A DNA stretch of 64,000 nucleotides from Polynucleobacter necessarius (GCA_900095165.1 LT606947.1:186001-250000), one strand, 5' to 3'. Positions 35,154 through 44,695 are shown, numbered from the stretch's first letter. The notes: generated from the letters alone by a model not told the origin. Made by a program: numbers and translations.

Positions 35154-36038
35154 CTAAGCTAAAACTGCTGTGGCTTGCATGGTGAGCCAGCCTTCGTGGT
35201 CTTCAGCCCAAATAGAGATCGTTTTTCCGGATGGATCTTTCTCTAAATCAGGCTTAGCGCTAACTTTAAACACGTTGATATCAAAAGTAGGGCGTATGGC
35301 GCGGAACTCAAAGCTCTTGAGTTTGCAATCTGGAATGCTTTGACGAACAAGATCTACTAATAGAGTTGCGATTAAAGGGCCGTGAACAATTAAGCCTGGG
35401 TATCCTTCTACTTCTGTAACGTATTTACGATCGTAATGAATGCGATGACCGTTAAATGTTAGTGCTGAGTAGCGAAACAGCAAAACATCATCTGGGGTAA
35501 TTGTTTTAGACCAGGTGGCGCCAGTAGGTGCTGGGGTTGGTGCAACAGGCTTATCGTCAGGACCAGGAGCATCGCGGTACACAATGTCGTGCTCTTCAAT
35601 CAAGGCTAGACCATTTTGATTTGAGATGGTGTGTTTTACCAACACAAAAATAAGATCACCAGTGCGACCTGCTTTATGCGTAACAGATTCAATTCGGGAG
35701 ACGCGTTCGATTGCGTCACCAACTGCGAGAGGTGCTAACCATTCAACTCGACTGCCAGCCCACATGCGACGTGGCAGTGGAGCGGACGGTAAAAATCCGC
35801 CACGCTTAAGGTGACCATCGAGGCCGATTTCAGATTGAAGGGCGCACGGCAAGAAGTAAAGCCAATGCCATAACTCTGGAAGAAAGGTTCCGTCATTCGG
35901 TGCGGGATCAGGTCGATCGAGCGTTGCCGATAAGGCCTTGACAGGCGCTGAAGTGACGTTGTCTTGAAGAGTCTCGGTTTTGCCGAGCCATTCCTGGAGG
36001 CGGGTGATGGTTTGAGGTTCGATTCGCATAAGTTCCAT
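35154..36038 (-). CDS. MaoC/FAS1-type hydratase (mesaconyl-C4-CoA hydratase-like)
   Basis: This 294-residue protein begins with RLQEWLGKTETLQDNVTSAPVKAL, then LPELWHWLYFLP and FLPSAPLPRRMWAGSRVEW, and ends with a hot-dog domain holding LFRYSALTFNGHRIHYD, the MaoC-type active-site helix with Asn and His. This matches the Meh/HTD2-like family, which hydrates mesaconyl-C4-CoA or acts on 3-hydroxyacyl thioesters. It is the first gene of the minus-strand run leading to the CitE-like lyase. Hydration followed by lyase cleavage would release acetyl-CoA; this chemistry is inferred, not shown. Confidence 0.8.
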   Translation of the reverse strand: MELMRIEPQTITRLQEWLGKTETLQDNVTSAPVKALSATLDRPDPAPNDGTFLPELWHWLYFLPCALQSEIGLDGHLKRGGFLPSAPLPRRMWAGSRVEWLAPLAVGDAIERVSRIESVTHKAGRTGDLIFVLVKHTISNQNGLALIEEHDIVYRDAPGPDDKPVAPTPAPTGATWSKTITPDDVLLFRYSALTFNGHRIHYDRKYVTEVEGYPGLIVHGPLIATLLVDLVRQSIPDCKLKSFEFRAIRPTFDINVFKVSAKPDLEKDPSGKTISIWAEDHEGWLTMQATAVLA

Positions 36039-36069
36039 TATGCCAATTTCAGCCTCAAATGCAGTGGAG

Positions 36070-37397
36070 TTAGATCAATAAACTCGCTAGCAAATAACTA
36101 AGCAAGCCGGCTAGCGCTGAGCCAGCCAATACGCTAATCACGCCTTTTTGAAACTTAAAGAGCGCTAAACCTGCAAGCGCGGTGATGGCAATTGAGGTCC
36201 AAGAGATAGAGCCTCCAAGACCATGTGGAAAAAAAAGACGTGATACGCAAAGAACAGGCCCAGGTTGGCGATGACGCCAACCACGGCGGCAGAGATTGCA
36301 GTAAGGGGCGCAGTAAAACTCAACTTGCCATGTGTGGACTCAATCAAAGGGCCGCCGACCAGTACTAGGAAAAAAGAAGGTAGAAAAGTAAACCAGGTGG
36401 CAACACAGGCTCCAAGTACACCAAACCAAAGTGGATCGCTATTGCCAATCAGGTGTTGGATGTGGCCGGCTAGATAGCCAACAAAAGCTACCACCATAAT
36501 CAGTGGTCCAGGAGTTGTTTCTCCAAGTGCCAAGCCATCCATCATTTGACCGGCACTGAGCCAATGAAATTGATCCACTGCACCCTGATAGACGTAAGGC
36601 AGAACTGCATAAATGCCGCCAAAAGTTAGGAAGGCAGCCTTGGTAAAGAACCAGGCAATTTGTGGGTAAAGTGTTTTCCAGCCAAACGCTAACGTTAGAG
36701 CGAAAAACGGAATCAACCAAAGCGTTAGAACGGTTGAGCTCTGCAATACCAATTTCTTTTTAGAGAATTTGGCATGGTCTGGTGTTGGTGTGTGATCATC
36801 AATGAGTGCAGTAGCATGATCCCCGCTCGCGTTATTGTGAGTATCCATTTGTTGGAAATACTCTGGGTAGCGTTTGCCACCCCAAATACCAATCAAGGCC
36901 GCAAAGATAATAATAATTGGGAAGGCTAGATTAAAAATAAAGATCGCCAGAAAGGACCCCGGCGCAATCCAACGCAACGCTTGATTGTGAATAGTCCGCT
37001 TACCAATGCGGACTGCAGCGTGGAGGACAATTGCAGTGACCGCGGGTTTAATGCCAAAGAAGATGGCGGCAATCCAAGGTACTTGCCCAAAGGTGATGTA
37101 GACCCAGAATAAGCCAATCAAAATAAAGAGTGAAGGCAGTACAAAGAGCGTGCCCGCCAAGATGCCACCCCAGGTGCGATGCATCAGCCAGCCAATATAG
37201 GTCGCTAACTGCTGAGCTTCTGGCCCTGGTAACAACATGCAATAGTTGAGTGCGTGTAAAAAGCGCCGTTCAGAAATCCAGCGACGCTTCTCCACAAGCT
37301 CCTGGTGGAGGACTGCGATTTGTCCTGCGGATCCACCAAAACTAATAAAACCTAGCTTGGCCCAAAATTTCATGGCCTCGCGCAGTGGAATGCTCAA
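36070..37397 (-). pseudogene. chrA: Chromate transporter gene chrA, frameshifted near its 3' end
   Basis: ATG 37397 starts a long-form CHR transporter with two homologous halves: FWAKLGFISFGGSAGQIAVLH and LLPGPEAQQLATYIGW, then AAFLTFGGIYAVLPYVYQG and LGETTPGPLIMVVAFVGYL. The frame runs to the last helices and fails in a run of eight T (coding strand) near 36227-36234. The called frame then ends in an unrelated tail at 36165. The next frame restores the family ending (PHGLGGSISWTSIAITALAG to LLSYLLASLLI) and stops at 36070. Only one homopolymer indel is seen, so slippage or a sequence error is possible. The start overlaps fabI by four bases. Confidence 0.75.
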
Positions 37398-38179
37398 ACC
37401 TCTTCCATTCCACCAACAACTTGGCTAAAACCGTTATCTACATAAATGATTTCAGCGGTAATGCCGTTTGCCAAATCGGATAGCAAGAATGCAGCAGTAT
37501 TGCCAACATCATCAATAGTCACATTGCGACGCAGTGGGGCGGTTTGTTCAACAGCCTCCAAGATCTTTCCAAATCCTTTGATGCCTGAGGCAGCTAAAGT
37601 TTTAATTGGGCCAGCAGAGATGCCGTTAGCGCGAATGCCTTTGGGGCCAACTGAGCCAGCGAGGTAACGAACGGAGGCTTCGAGCGATGCTTTTGCTAAA
37701 CCCATGGTGTTGTAGTTAGGCACATTCTTCATGGAACCCAAGTAAGTGAGGGTTAGCAATGAAGACTTGTCACGCAACATTGGGAGAGCCTCTTTTGCCA
37801 TCGCTGGGAAGCTGTAAGCAGAGATGTCGTGAGCGATTTTGAAGCCTTCACGAGAAAGGCCTTCCAAAAAGTCGCCAGCAATCGCTTCGCGTGGTGCAAA
37901 GCCAATTGCATGAACAAATCCATCAAACTGAGGCCAAGTCTTTGCCAAATTCTTAAAGAGGGCGGAGATCTGCTCATCGCTGCCAACGTCACAGTCAAAA
38001 ATCAAATCGGTATTAAATTCTTTAGCGAAATCGACAATACGGTCTTTAAAGCGCTCGTCAACGTAGGTAAATGCCAGTTCAGCCCCTTCACGGTGACATG
38101 CCTTGGCTATGCCATAGGCAATTGAGCGGTTAGAAAGAAGGCCGGTAATCAGAATTTTTTTGCCAGCGAGAAAGCCCAT
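37394..38179 (-). CDS. fabI: Enoyl-[acyl-carrier-protein] reductase FabI
   Basis: This 261-residue short-chain dehydrogenase begins MGFLAGKKILITGLLSNRSIAYGIA, with the FabI-specific nucleotide-binding loop. It carries the catalytic Tyr-x6-Lys in NYNTMGLAKAS and ends with the substrate loop ISAGPIKTLAASGIKGF. It reduces trans-2-enoyl-ACP in the last step of each fatty-acid elongation cycle and is normally essential. Intact and of standard length. Its stop overlaps the chrA start by four bases. Confidence 0.95.
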   Translation of the reverse strand: MGFLAGKKILITGLLSNRSIAYGIAKACHREGAELAFTYVDERFKDRIVDFAKEFNTDLIFDCDVGSDEQISALFKNLAKTWPQFDGFVHAIGFAPREAIAGDFLEGLSREGFKIAHDISAYSFPAMAKEALPMLRDKSSLLTLTYLGSMKNVPNYNTMGLAKASLEASVRYLAGSVGPKGIRANGISAGPIKTLAASGIKGFGKILEAVEQTAPLRRNVTIDDVGNTAAFLLSDLANGITAEIIYVDNGFSQVVGGMEEV

Positions 38180-38229
38180 ATCGTGTCCTTTGCTTCAAAT
38201 GTGGTTTGCTATCTACAATTGTTGCATAT

Positions 38230-40101
38230 ATGCCCATGCTCCCTGTCATCCGCCAAATCCCTACTTTTCTGCTCTTAGCCCTTCTGGCTGGGTTAGCGGT
38301 TAATTCGGCCCAGGGTGCTCAGGGGATTGCTCAGTACGGCAAACCCAAATACGCCGATGGATTTAATCATTTTGACTATGTAAACCCGAATGCTCCTAGG
38401 GGTGGCACGCTCACTTTGCCCAATCCTGATCGCCGGACGAGCTTTGATAAGTTCAATCCATTTACCTTGCGCGGTGTGGCTGCCCCTGGCATAGCCCAGT
38501 TGATGTTTGAGTCTTTAGCGGTAGGAAGTTCGGATGAAATCTCTAGCGCCTATGGTCTGATTGCGGAAGATATCCAAGTGGCATCCGACAAGATGTCAGT
38601 CGTGTTCCGGATTCGCCCTGAGGCAAAGTTTTCAGATGGCGGTGCGATTTTGGCTGGCGATGTGAAGCATAGCTTTGATACCTTGATGAGCTCACTCGCT
38701 AATCCGCAATTCAAAACGGTTTATGCTGACGTGAAACAGGCGGTAGTCCTTTCTGATCGCGTAATCCGTTTTGATTTTAAGAATCGCAATCCTGAATTAC
38801 CAGTTATGGTGGGTACCTTGCCAGTGTTCTCTCGTAACTGGGGCAAGAAGCCCGATGGCACGATTACGCCATTTGATAAGCTGACCTTTGAGTTGCCGAT
38901 AGCGAGTGGCCCGTATGTGATTGAGTCTTATAAAGCTGGTAAGACCATGATCTTTAAACGTAACCCAAATTACTGGGCTGACCAAGGTGGTAAGACGCTC
39001 AATGTCCGAGTCGGTTTTTATAACTTTGATCGCGTGAACTACAAACTCTATAGTGATGATGCCGTTCGCCTTGAAGCCTTTAAGGCCGGGGAGTTTGATG
39101 CTCTAGTGGAATATCGTGCAAAGAACTGGGCAAAGAGTTATGTCGGGCCAAGATTTAATGATGGCACTTTAGAAAAGAAGGCTTTTCTGAATCACAATGG
39201 CGCAGGCATGCAGGGTTTTGCAATGAATGTGCGCAGGCCGATTTTTCAGGATCTACGGGTACGTCAAGCTTTGGGTTACGCGCTTGACTTTGAATGGTTG
39301 AACCGTCAACTCTTCTTTGAGCAATACAGTCGTATTAATAGTTACTTTACGAACAGTGATCTCAGTGCGAATTTCGATGGCCCCCGTAAACCCACCGAAG
39401 CAGAATTGAAGTTACTAAAACCCCTGAAAACGCAATATCCTCAGTGGGTGCCTGATGCTGTTTTTACTCCAATGCCCGCGGCGCCTTCAACCATTCCGCC
39501 CGATAGCTTGCGTCAGAACCTGCGTAAAGCGCGTGACTTATTGGCTCAGGCTGGATGGCAATATCGAGACGGTGCTTTGCGCAATATGCAGGGCGAACCC
39601 TTCCGTTTTGAGATGGTCGAAGATGGCCCATTCTTCTTGAGAGTGATTTCTTCCTATGTGCGCAACTTGGAAAAGTTGGGTATTCAGGTAGATATTCGGA
39701 CGAGTGACTTTGCCTTGCATCAGAAGCGCATGGATGAATACGACTTTGATATGACGACTATTCGCTTTCCTGACTCACAAAGTCCGGGTAATGAATTGTG
39801 GGATCGCTTTGGAAGACAAGCTGCAAGAGAAAAGGGTTCCGACAATGTGATCGGAGTTCAGTCTCCTGTAGTTGACGCCTTGGTAAATGCGGTTGTCAAA
39901 GCTCAGACTCGTGAAGAATTGCGTGCAGCCACTAGGGCTTTAGATCGTGTTCTTTGGAATAGTTATTACGTGATTCCACAGTGGTACAACACGACACACC
40001 GAATCGCGTATCGTAAAGAGATGCGCTATCCAGAACCTCCCTTGTATTACACCGCTGAATCTTGGATTCTGCTCAATTGGTGGAAAGAGGGGGCGCGCTA
40101 A
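38230..40101 (+). CDS. yejA: Oligopeptide ABC transporter substrate-binding protein YejA
   Basis: From ATG 38230 the product is 623 residues with a signal peptide (IPTFLLLALLAGLAVNSAQG). The mature part begins IAQYGKPKYADGFNHFDYVNP and has TLRGVAAPGIAQLMFESLAV and FKRNPNYWA, the SBP family 5 pattern of YejA. It binds oligopeptides (in E. coli, also microcin C) in the periplasm. TAA overlaps the yejB ATG by one base, so translation is coupled. A TTG at 38206 and an ATG at 38236 are alternative starts. Confidence 0.9.
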   Translation: MPMLPVIRQIPTFLLLALLAGLAVNSAQGAQGIAQYGKPKYADGFNHFDYVNPNAPRGGTLTLPNPDRRTSFDKFNPFTLRGVAAPGIAQLMFESLAVGSSDEISSAYGLIAEDIQVASDKMSVVFRIRPEAKFSDGGAILAGDVKHSFDTLMSSLANPQFKTVYADVKQAVVLSDRVIRFDFKNRNPELPVMVGTLPVFSRNWGKKPDGTITPFDKLTFELPIASGPYVIESYKAGKTMIFKRNPNYWADQGGKTLNVRVGFYNFDRVNYKLYSDDAVRLEAFKAGEFDALVEYRAKNWAKSYVGPRFNDGTLEKKAFLNHNGAGMQGFAMNVRRPIFQDLRVRQALGYALDFEWLNRQLFFEQYSRINSYFTNSDLSANFDGPRKPTEAELKLLKPLKTQYPQWVPDAVFTPMPAAPSTIPPDSLRQNLRKARDLLAQAGWQYRDGALRNMQGEPFRFEMVEDGPFFLRVISSYVRNLEKLGIQVDIRTSDFALHQKRMDEYDFDMTTIRFPDSQSPGNELWDRFGRQAAREKGSDNVIGVQSPVVDALVNAVVKAQTREELRAATRALDRVLWNSYYVIPQWYNTTHRIAYRKEMRYPEPPLYYTAESWILLNWWKEGAR

Positions 40102-41177
40102 TGCAGGGACAAATGTGGTCTTATATTTTCAAGCGCGTGCTCTTGATGATTCCTACCTTGTTAGGTGTTTTAACACTCACGTTTGCAGTAGTGCAATTTG
40201 TACCTGGTGGTCCAGTCGAGCAGTTGATGTTGGAGCTCAAAGGTAAGGGTGATGCTGCAGTAAGTGGGGCAGAGTCTTCTGGTGGCGGAAGTAACTATCG
40301 TGGCCGCCAAGGTGTAGATGTTGAGCGTTTGGCTGAGGTCAAGGCTTTGTATGGTTTTGATAAGCCGCCAGTAGAGCGTTATTTCATGATGCTGAAGCGT
40401 TTTGCGCAATTTGATTTAGGTGAGAGCTACTACCAGCATCAAAGTGTTTGGAAACTAGTGGTTTCTAAATTACCAGTATCTATCAGCATTGGTTTATGGA
40501 CCTTCTTCTTGACCTACTTGGTATCGATACCCTTAGGTATTGCCAAAGCGGTTAGAGATGGGTCTCGTTTTGATGCGATCACCAGCACGATGATTCTGGT
40601 GGGTTATGCCATTCCAGGATTTGTATTGGGCGTTCTATTGCTTGTTATCTTTGGCGGCGGCAGTTTCTTGCAAATCTTCCCACTTCGTGGACTAACTTCA
40701 GATAATTGGAGCGAGCTGAGTATGATGGGCAAGGTCATGGATTATTTGTGGCATTTGGTTTTGCCAATCACTGCTTCAGTCTTAGGAAGTTTTGCAGTCA
40801 TTACGATGTTGACGAAGAACTCTTTTTTGGAGGAGATTCGTAAACAGTATGTATTGACTGCGAGAGCTAAAGGCCTAACTGAGAAGCAAGTGCTGTGGAA
40901 ACATGTGTTCCGCAATGCACTTTTACCTTTGGTGACGGGCTTCCCGGCGGCCTTCATTGGCGCTTTTTTTACTGGCTCGCTGCTGATCGAAACCCTGTTT
41001 TCTTTAGATGGATTGGGCTTGCTTTCCTACGAATCCGTTATGCGGCGTGACTACCCAGTAGTTTTCGGCACGCTCTATCTGTTTACGCTGATAGGCTTGT
41101 TTACCAAATTAATCTCCGATCTTTGCTATGTCTACATTGATCCCCGCATTCAGTTTGGTGCAGGAGGGAGATCATGA
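40101..41177 (+). CDS. yejB: Oligopeptide ABC transporter permease YejB
   Basis: The product from ATG 40101 (MQGQMWSYIFKRVLLMIPTLLGV) is 358 residues with the DppB-type N-terminal helix, an 80-residue periplasmic loop typical of YejB (GGSNYRGRQGVDVERLAEV), and the EAA-type motif in YVLTARAKGLTEKQVLWKH. Five further helices follow. It forms half of the inner-membrane channel with YejE. The gene overlaps yejE by four bases. Confidence 0.95.
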   Translation: MQGQMWSYIFKRVLLMIPTLLGVLTLTFAVVQFVPGGPVEQLMLELKGKGDAAVSGAESSGGGSNYRGRQGVDVERLAEVKALYGFDKPPVERYFMMLKRFAQFDLGESYYQHQSVWKLVVSKLPVSISIGLWTFFLTYLVSIPLGIAKAVRDGSRFDAITSTMILVGYAIPGFVLGVLLLVIFGGGSFLQIFPLRGLTSDNWSELSMMGKVMDYLWHLVLPITASVLGSFAVITMLTKNSFLEEIRKQYVLTARAKGLTEKQVLWKHVFRNALLPLVTGFPAAFIGAFFTGSLLIETLFSLDGLGLLSYESVMRRDYPVVFGTLYLFTLIGLFTKLISDLCYVYIDPRIQFGAGGRS

Positions 41178-42199
41178 GTCGCTGGCATCGCTTTAAAAAC
41201 AGCCGCATGGGTTATGCCAGCCTCTGGATTTTTATGATTCTGTTTGGACTGTCCATGTGTGCCGAACTCATTGCAAATGACAAACCCTTGATCGTGCGCT
41301 ATCAAGGTAAGTTTTATTTTCCGATTGTGAAACCTCAACCTGAAAAAGTGTTTGGTGGAGACTTCGCGACACCAACCGATTTCTTGGATCCCGATATTCT
41401 CCATAACATTACAAGTAATGGCAATTGGGCAATTTACCCGCCTATCCCTTATAGCTACGAGACGCTGAACTATTTTTCAAAAGTACCTAATCCTGCGCCG
41501 CCATCATTTGATAATTGGCTGGGTACAGATGATCGTGGACGCGATGTCTTATCGCGCTTGATTTATGGATTCCGTCTCTCGATTTTGTTTGGCTTGGCGC
41601 TCACTATTGTGGGGGTTAGCGTAGGCATCATCACTGGCTCCTTAATGGGTTTCTTTGGTGGTAAGTTTGATCTAGTTTCTCAGCGCTTGATTGAGATTTG
41701 GTCAGCTATGCCGGAGTTATATCTACTCATCATTTTTGCCTCCATCTTTAATCCGAGCATTTGGCTCCTGATTATTTTGTTAGCCGCTTTTGGATGGATG
41801 GGTTTGTCTGATTATGTACGTGCAGAGTTTTTCCGCAATCGTGCTTTGGAGTACGTTCGCGCTGCTAGGGCGTTGGGCTTAACGAATTTGCAAATCATGC
41901 GCCGTCATATCCTGCCTAATAGCTTAACCCCAGTAATTACCTTTCTACCTTTCAGAATGAGTGCGGCAATTTTGTCGCTCACGAGTTTAGATTTCTTGGG
42001 TTTGGGTGTCCCTCCGGGAACGCCGAGCCTTGGGGAGTTACTCTCTCAAGGTAAGAGTAATTTAGATGCGTGGTGGATTTCACTATCAACCTTTGTTGTG
42101 TTGGTTGCCACCTTGCTTCTGCTTACTTTTATGGGTGAGGCCTTGCGCGATGCATTTGATTCTCGTAAGTCGGGCGCGATGACTGGAGGGCGCTCATGA
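41174..42199 (+). CDS. yejE: Oligopeptide ABC transporter permease YejE
   Basis: This 341-residue permease has an N-terminal helix (SLWIFMILFGLSMCAELI), a large periplasmic loop with the YejE motif PPSFDNWLGTDDRGRDVLSRL, and the EAA motif in YVRAARALGLTNLQIMRRHILPN. The C-terminus holds LGLGVPPGTPSLGELLSQG, typical of DppC-type permeases. It pairs with YejB. Start and stop overlap both neighbours (ATGA), indicating one translationally coupled operon. Confidence 0.95.
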   Translation: MSRWHRFKNSRMGYASLWIFMILFGLSMCAELIANDKPLIVRYQGKFYFPIVKPQPEKVFGGDFATPTDFLDPDILHNITSNGNWAIYPPIPYSYETLNYFSKVPNPAPPSFDNWLGTDDRGRDVLSRLIYGFRLSILFGLALTIVGVSVGIITGSLMGFFGGKFDLVSQRLIEIWSAMPELYLLIIFASIFNPSIWLLIILLAAFGWMGLSDYVRAEFFRNRALEYVRAARALGLTNLQIMRRHILPNSLTPVITFLPFRMSAAILSLTSLDFLGLGVPPGTPSLGELLSQGKSNLDAWWISLSTFVVLVATLLLLTFMGEALRDAFDSRKSGAMTGGRS

Positions 42200-43872
42200 G
42201 TGAAGTGAATAGCCCAAATAAATTGACACCATTGCTACGCTATGAAGATTTCTCAATCTCTTTTGGTTCGGGTCAGCGTGAGAAATTTGCTGTTAGCCAC
42301 CTTGACCTCGAGATTGGAGTGGGAGAGCGGGTTGCTTTGGTTGGGGAGTCTGGCTCAGGCAAAACACTGACTGCCTTAGCCCCATTACGCCTTGAGCCTG
42401 AAAGTGCCAAAACTTTTGGTCGCATTTTGTGGAATAGTGGAAGCTCAAATGCTGGCAATCAGCCGGTTAATTTATTGGATTTGCCAATACAAGATATTCG
42501 CAAGATTCGCGGTCGTGAGATTGCGATGGTCTTTCAGGAGCCCATGACTGCACTCAACCCCTTGTTTACTATCGGCAATCAAATCGTTGAAGCAGTGCGG
42601 ATATTTCAACCCCTAATCTCCAAGGTCGATTGCATGTCTGCGGCAATTGATCTTCTCAAGAAGACGGGCATCCCAGAGCCGGATAAGCGTTTCCATTCCT
42701 ACCCCCACCAATTGTCTGGTGGACAGCGTCAACGCGCCATGATTGCAATGGCCTTGGCGTGCAAACCCAGGTTGTTGATTGCAGACGAACCAACTACTGC
42801 TTTAGACGTTAGCCTGCGTTTACAAATTCTGGATTTGCTTAAAGAGTTGCAAGAAGAATCCAAGGATCATGGCGGCGTGGCGATTCTGTTGATTACCCAT
42901 GACCTTAATTTGGTAAAGCATTTTACGCAGCGTGTTGCCGTACTAAATCAAGGTAATTTGATGGAAGTCGGGCCAATTAAGCAAGTGTTCGAGCACCCAA
43001 ACAATCCCTATACAAAGGCTTTGGTAAATAGCGCGCCAGTACGTGATCTGGCTCCAGTAATGCCGCTGGCATCAGTGTTATTAAAGACGGACAACTTATC
43101 TGTCTCTTATCCAGGTACTGAAACTACATCTTGGTTTAAGAAAGCCACACGTCATCAGGTCTTGCGTAAGGTTGGTTTTGAGCTCAAGCAGGGGCAAACC
43201 ATTGGTGTCATTGGGGAGTCTGGCTCTGGCAAGACTACTTTAGGTATGGCGGTCTTAGGTCTATTGGGTGATTCTGCTGCTGAAATTACGGGCACTGTAG
43301 ATGTGCTTGGTAGTGATTGGCAAAAATTAAAGCCAGTAGAGCATCGAGCTATGCGATCTAGTTTGCAGGTCATTTTTCAAGATCCATTTGGCTCGCTTTC
43401 GCCACGTATGAATGTGATGCAAATTATTTCAGAAGGTTTGGATGTGCATTTTCCAAACTTGTCTTCGACGGAGCGGGAGTCTCGCGTTTTAGATATTTTG
43501 CGAGAAGTCGGAATTGATCGTTCCGCTCTTACGCGATATCCCCACGAATTTTCTGGTGGACAAAGGCAGCGTATAGCGATTGCCCGAGCTTTGATCTTGA
43601 AGCCGCAGGTCTTGGTCTTAGATGAGCCCACTTCAGCCTTGGATGTATCGATTCAGAAACAAGTGCTTGCCTTGCTGACAGAGCTCCAGAAAAAATATAG
43701 CTTGGCTTACTTGATGATCAGCCATGATTTGGCCGTAATTCGGGCAATGTCACATGAAGTTATGGTGCTCAAAGCTGGTAGGGTGGTGGAGTTTGGAGAT
43801 ACTGAGACCCTGATTAAGCATCCTCGTCAGATCTATACAAAAGAGCTTTTTGCAGCTGCTGAGCTGACCTAA
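42196..43872 (+). CDS. yejF: Oligopeptide ABC transporter ATP-binding protein YejF (fused double ATPase)
   Basis: This 558-residue protein holds two ABC cassettes: Walker A GESGSGKTLTA with signature LSGGQRQRAMIAMAL and IADEPTTALDV, then GESGSGKTTLGM with FSGGQRQRIAIARAL and LVLDEPTSALDV. Each is followed by the oligopeptide-transporter C-terminal segment (NNPYTKALVNSAP). It energises YejABE. Last gene of the operon; a GGTGCA/TGCACC hairpin follows 36 bases after the stop. Confidence 0.95.
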   Translation: MSEVNSPNKLTPLLRYEDFSISFGSGQREKFAVSHLDLEIGVGERVALVGESGSGKTLTALAPLRLEPESAKTFGRILWNSGSSNAGNQPVNLLDLPIQDIRKIRGREIAMVFQEPMTALNPLFTIGNQIVEAVRIFQPLISKVDCMSAAIDLLKKTGIPEPDKRFHSYPHQLSGGQRQRAMIAMALACKPRLLIADEPTTALDVSLRLQILDLLKELQEESKDHGGVAILLITHDLNLVKHFTQRVAVLNQGNLMEVGPIKQVFEHPNNPYTKALVNSAPVRDLAPVMPLASVLLKTDNLSVSYPGTETTSWFKKATRHQVLRKVGFELKQGQTIGVIGESGSGKTTLGMAVLGLLGDSAAEITGTVDVLGSDWQKLKPVEHRAMRSSLQVIFQDPFGSLSPRMNVMQIISEGLDVHFPNLSSTERESRVLDILREVGIDRSALTRYPHEFSGGQRQRIAIARALILKPQVLVLDEPTSALDVSIQKQVLALLTELQKKYSLAYLMISHDLAVIRAMSHEVMVLKAGRVVEFGDTETLIKHPRQIYTKELFAAAELT

Positions 43873-43908
43873 AGCCCTATGGAAGTAGCATTAGCAAGGC
43901 GCTAAATT

Positions 43909-43924
43909 GGTGCATTCATGCACC
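43909..43924 (+). other. Small perfect hairpin after yejF
   Basis: GGTGCA-TTCA-TGCACC is a perfect 6-base stem with a 4-base loop, 36 bases after the yejF stop. No T-run follows, so a terminator role is uncertain; it could be an operator for the next gene. Confidence 0.35.
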
Positions 43925-43975
43925 GCAATTATAAATATTCTATTCAAAACAATGAGTTAGCTATTGGGCTAGCAC

Positions 43976-44004
43976 TTGGTGAAATAGGTCTTTTTTGTTA
44001 GAAT
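43976..44004 (+). promoter_or_regulatory. Candidate promoter of the NlpC/P60 gene, possibly leaderless
   Basis: TTGGTG (43976-43981), a 17-base spacer and TAGAAT (43999-44004, 5/6 match) make a reasonable sigma-70 promoter. The start site would fall about 7 bases on, at or next to ATG 44011, and no Shine-Dalgarno is visible, so the mRNA may have no leader. Confidence 0.4.
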
Positions 44005-44010
44005 GAAACG

Positions 44011-44694
44011 ATGTCCTTACATAAAAACCTCCTGTCACGTCTAGTGAGGCAAATACCGTTGGCTACGCTGACTGCGGTGATCCTTGCCGCCAATCCAGTA
44101 ATGGCGGTTGACGCTACTCTTGACGCTGCAAAAGATGCATCTGTTGAGGTGGCTAAAGAGGCGCCTAAGGAAAGTATGTTTCAGGCAGGTAAATCTTACT
44201 TTGCCCGCGTATCAGATCGCTTGGCTGACTCAGTGACTGGTAAATCAGACGAATTAATTAATCGTGCAATGGAAGTCATTGGTGTGCGCTATCGCTGGGA
44301 TGCGGGGCTGCCACAATCCGGTCTAGATGGCAGCAGTTTCGTAGGCTATGTCTTCAAAGACAAATTAGGATTTTTGTTACCACGCAAGTCTACCCAAATG
44401 AGTCGTGTTGGCAAACCCATTACTCGCGAAGAATTACAGCCTGGCGACTTAGTGTTCTTTAACACCATGCGCTTAACTTTTTCTCATGTCGGCATTTATG
44501 TTGGCGACAATAAATTCATTCACTCCCCATCTAAAGGCACAAGCGTGCGCGTTGATGATCTTGGTAGCCTCTACTGGGATAAGCGTTTCGATGGTGCTCG
44601 CCGATTAGACGGCAACGACAACTTGGGCGATGCAGATCGTCAAGAATTGTTAAATGAAGTGAATAAACTTAAGCGCAAATCTCGCAGCCTCTAA
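44011..44694 (+). CDS. NlpC/P60 (C40) family protein lacking the catalytic cysteine
   Basis: This 227-residue protein has a signal peptide (IPLATLTAVILAANPVMA) and a C-terminal NlpC/P60 domain: ALN-like MEVIGVRYRWDAGLPQSG, then LQPGDLVFFN and FSHVGIYVGDNKFIHSP, which supplies the catalytic His. The nucleophile motif, normally LDCSGFV, reads LDGSSFV, so the Cys is Gly (GGC). These periplasmic enzymes cleave peptidoglycan stem peptides; this one should be inactive as a peptidase but could still bind peptidoglycan. The reading frame is otherwise intact. Confidence 0.8.
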   Translation: MSLHKNLLSRLVRQIPLATLTAVILAANPVMAVDATLDAAKDASVEVAKEAPKESMFQAGKSYFARVSDRLADSVTGKSDELINRAMEVIGVRYRWDAGLPQSGLDGSSFVGYVFKDKLGFLLPRKSTQMSRVGKPITREELQPGDLVFFNTMRLTFSHVGIYVGDNKFIHSPSKGTSVRVDDLGSLYWDKRFDGARRLDGNDNLGDADRQELLNEVNKLKRKSRSL

Positions 44695-44695
44695 T

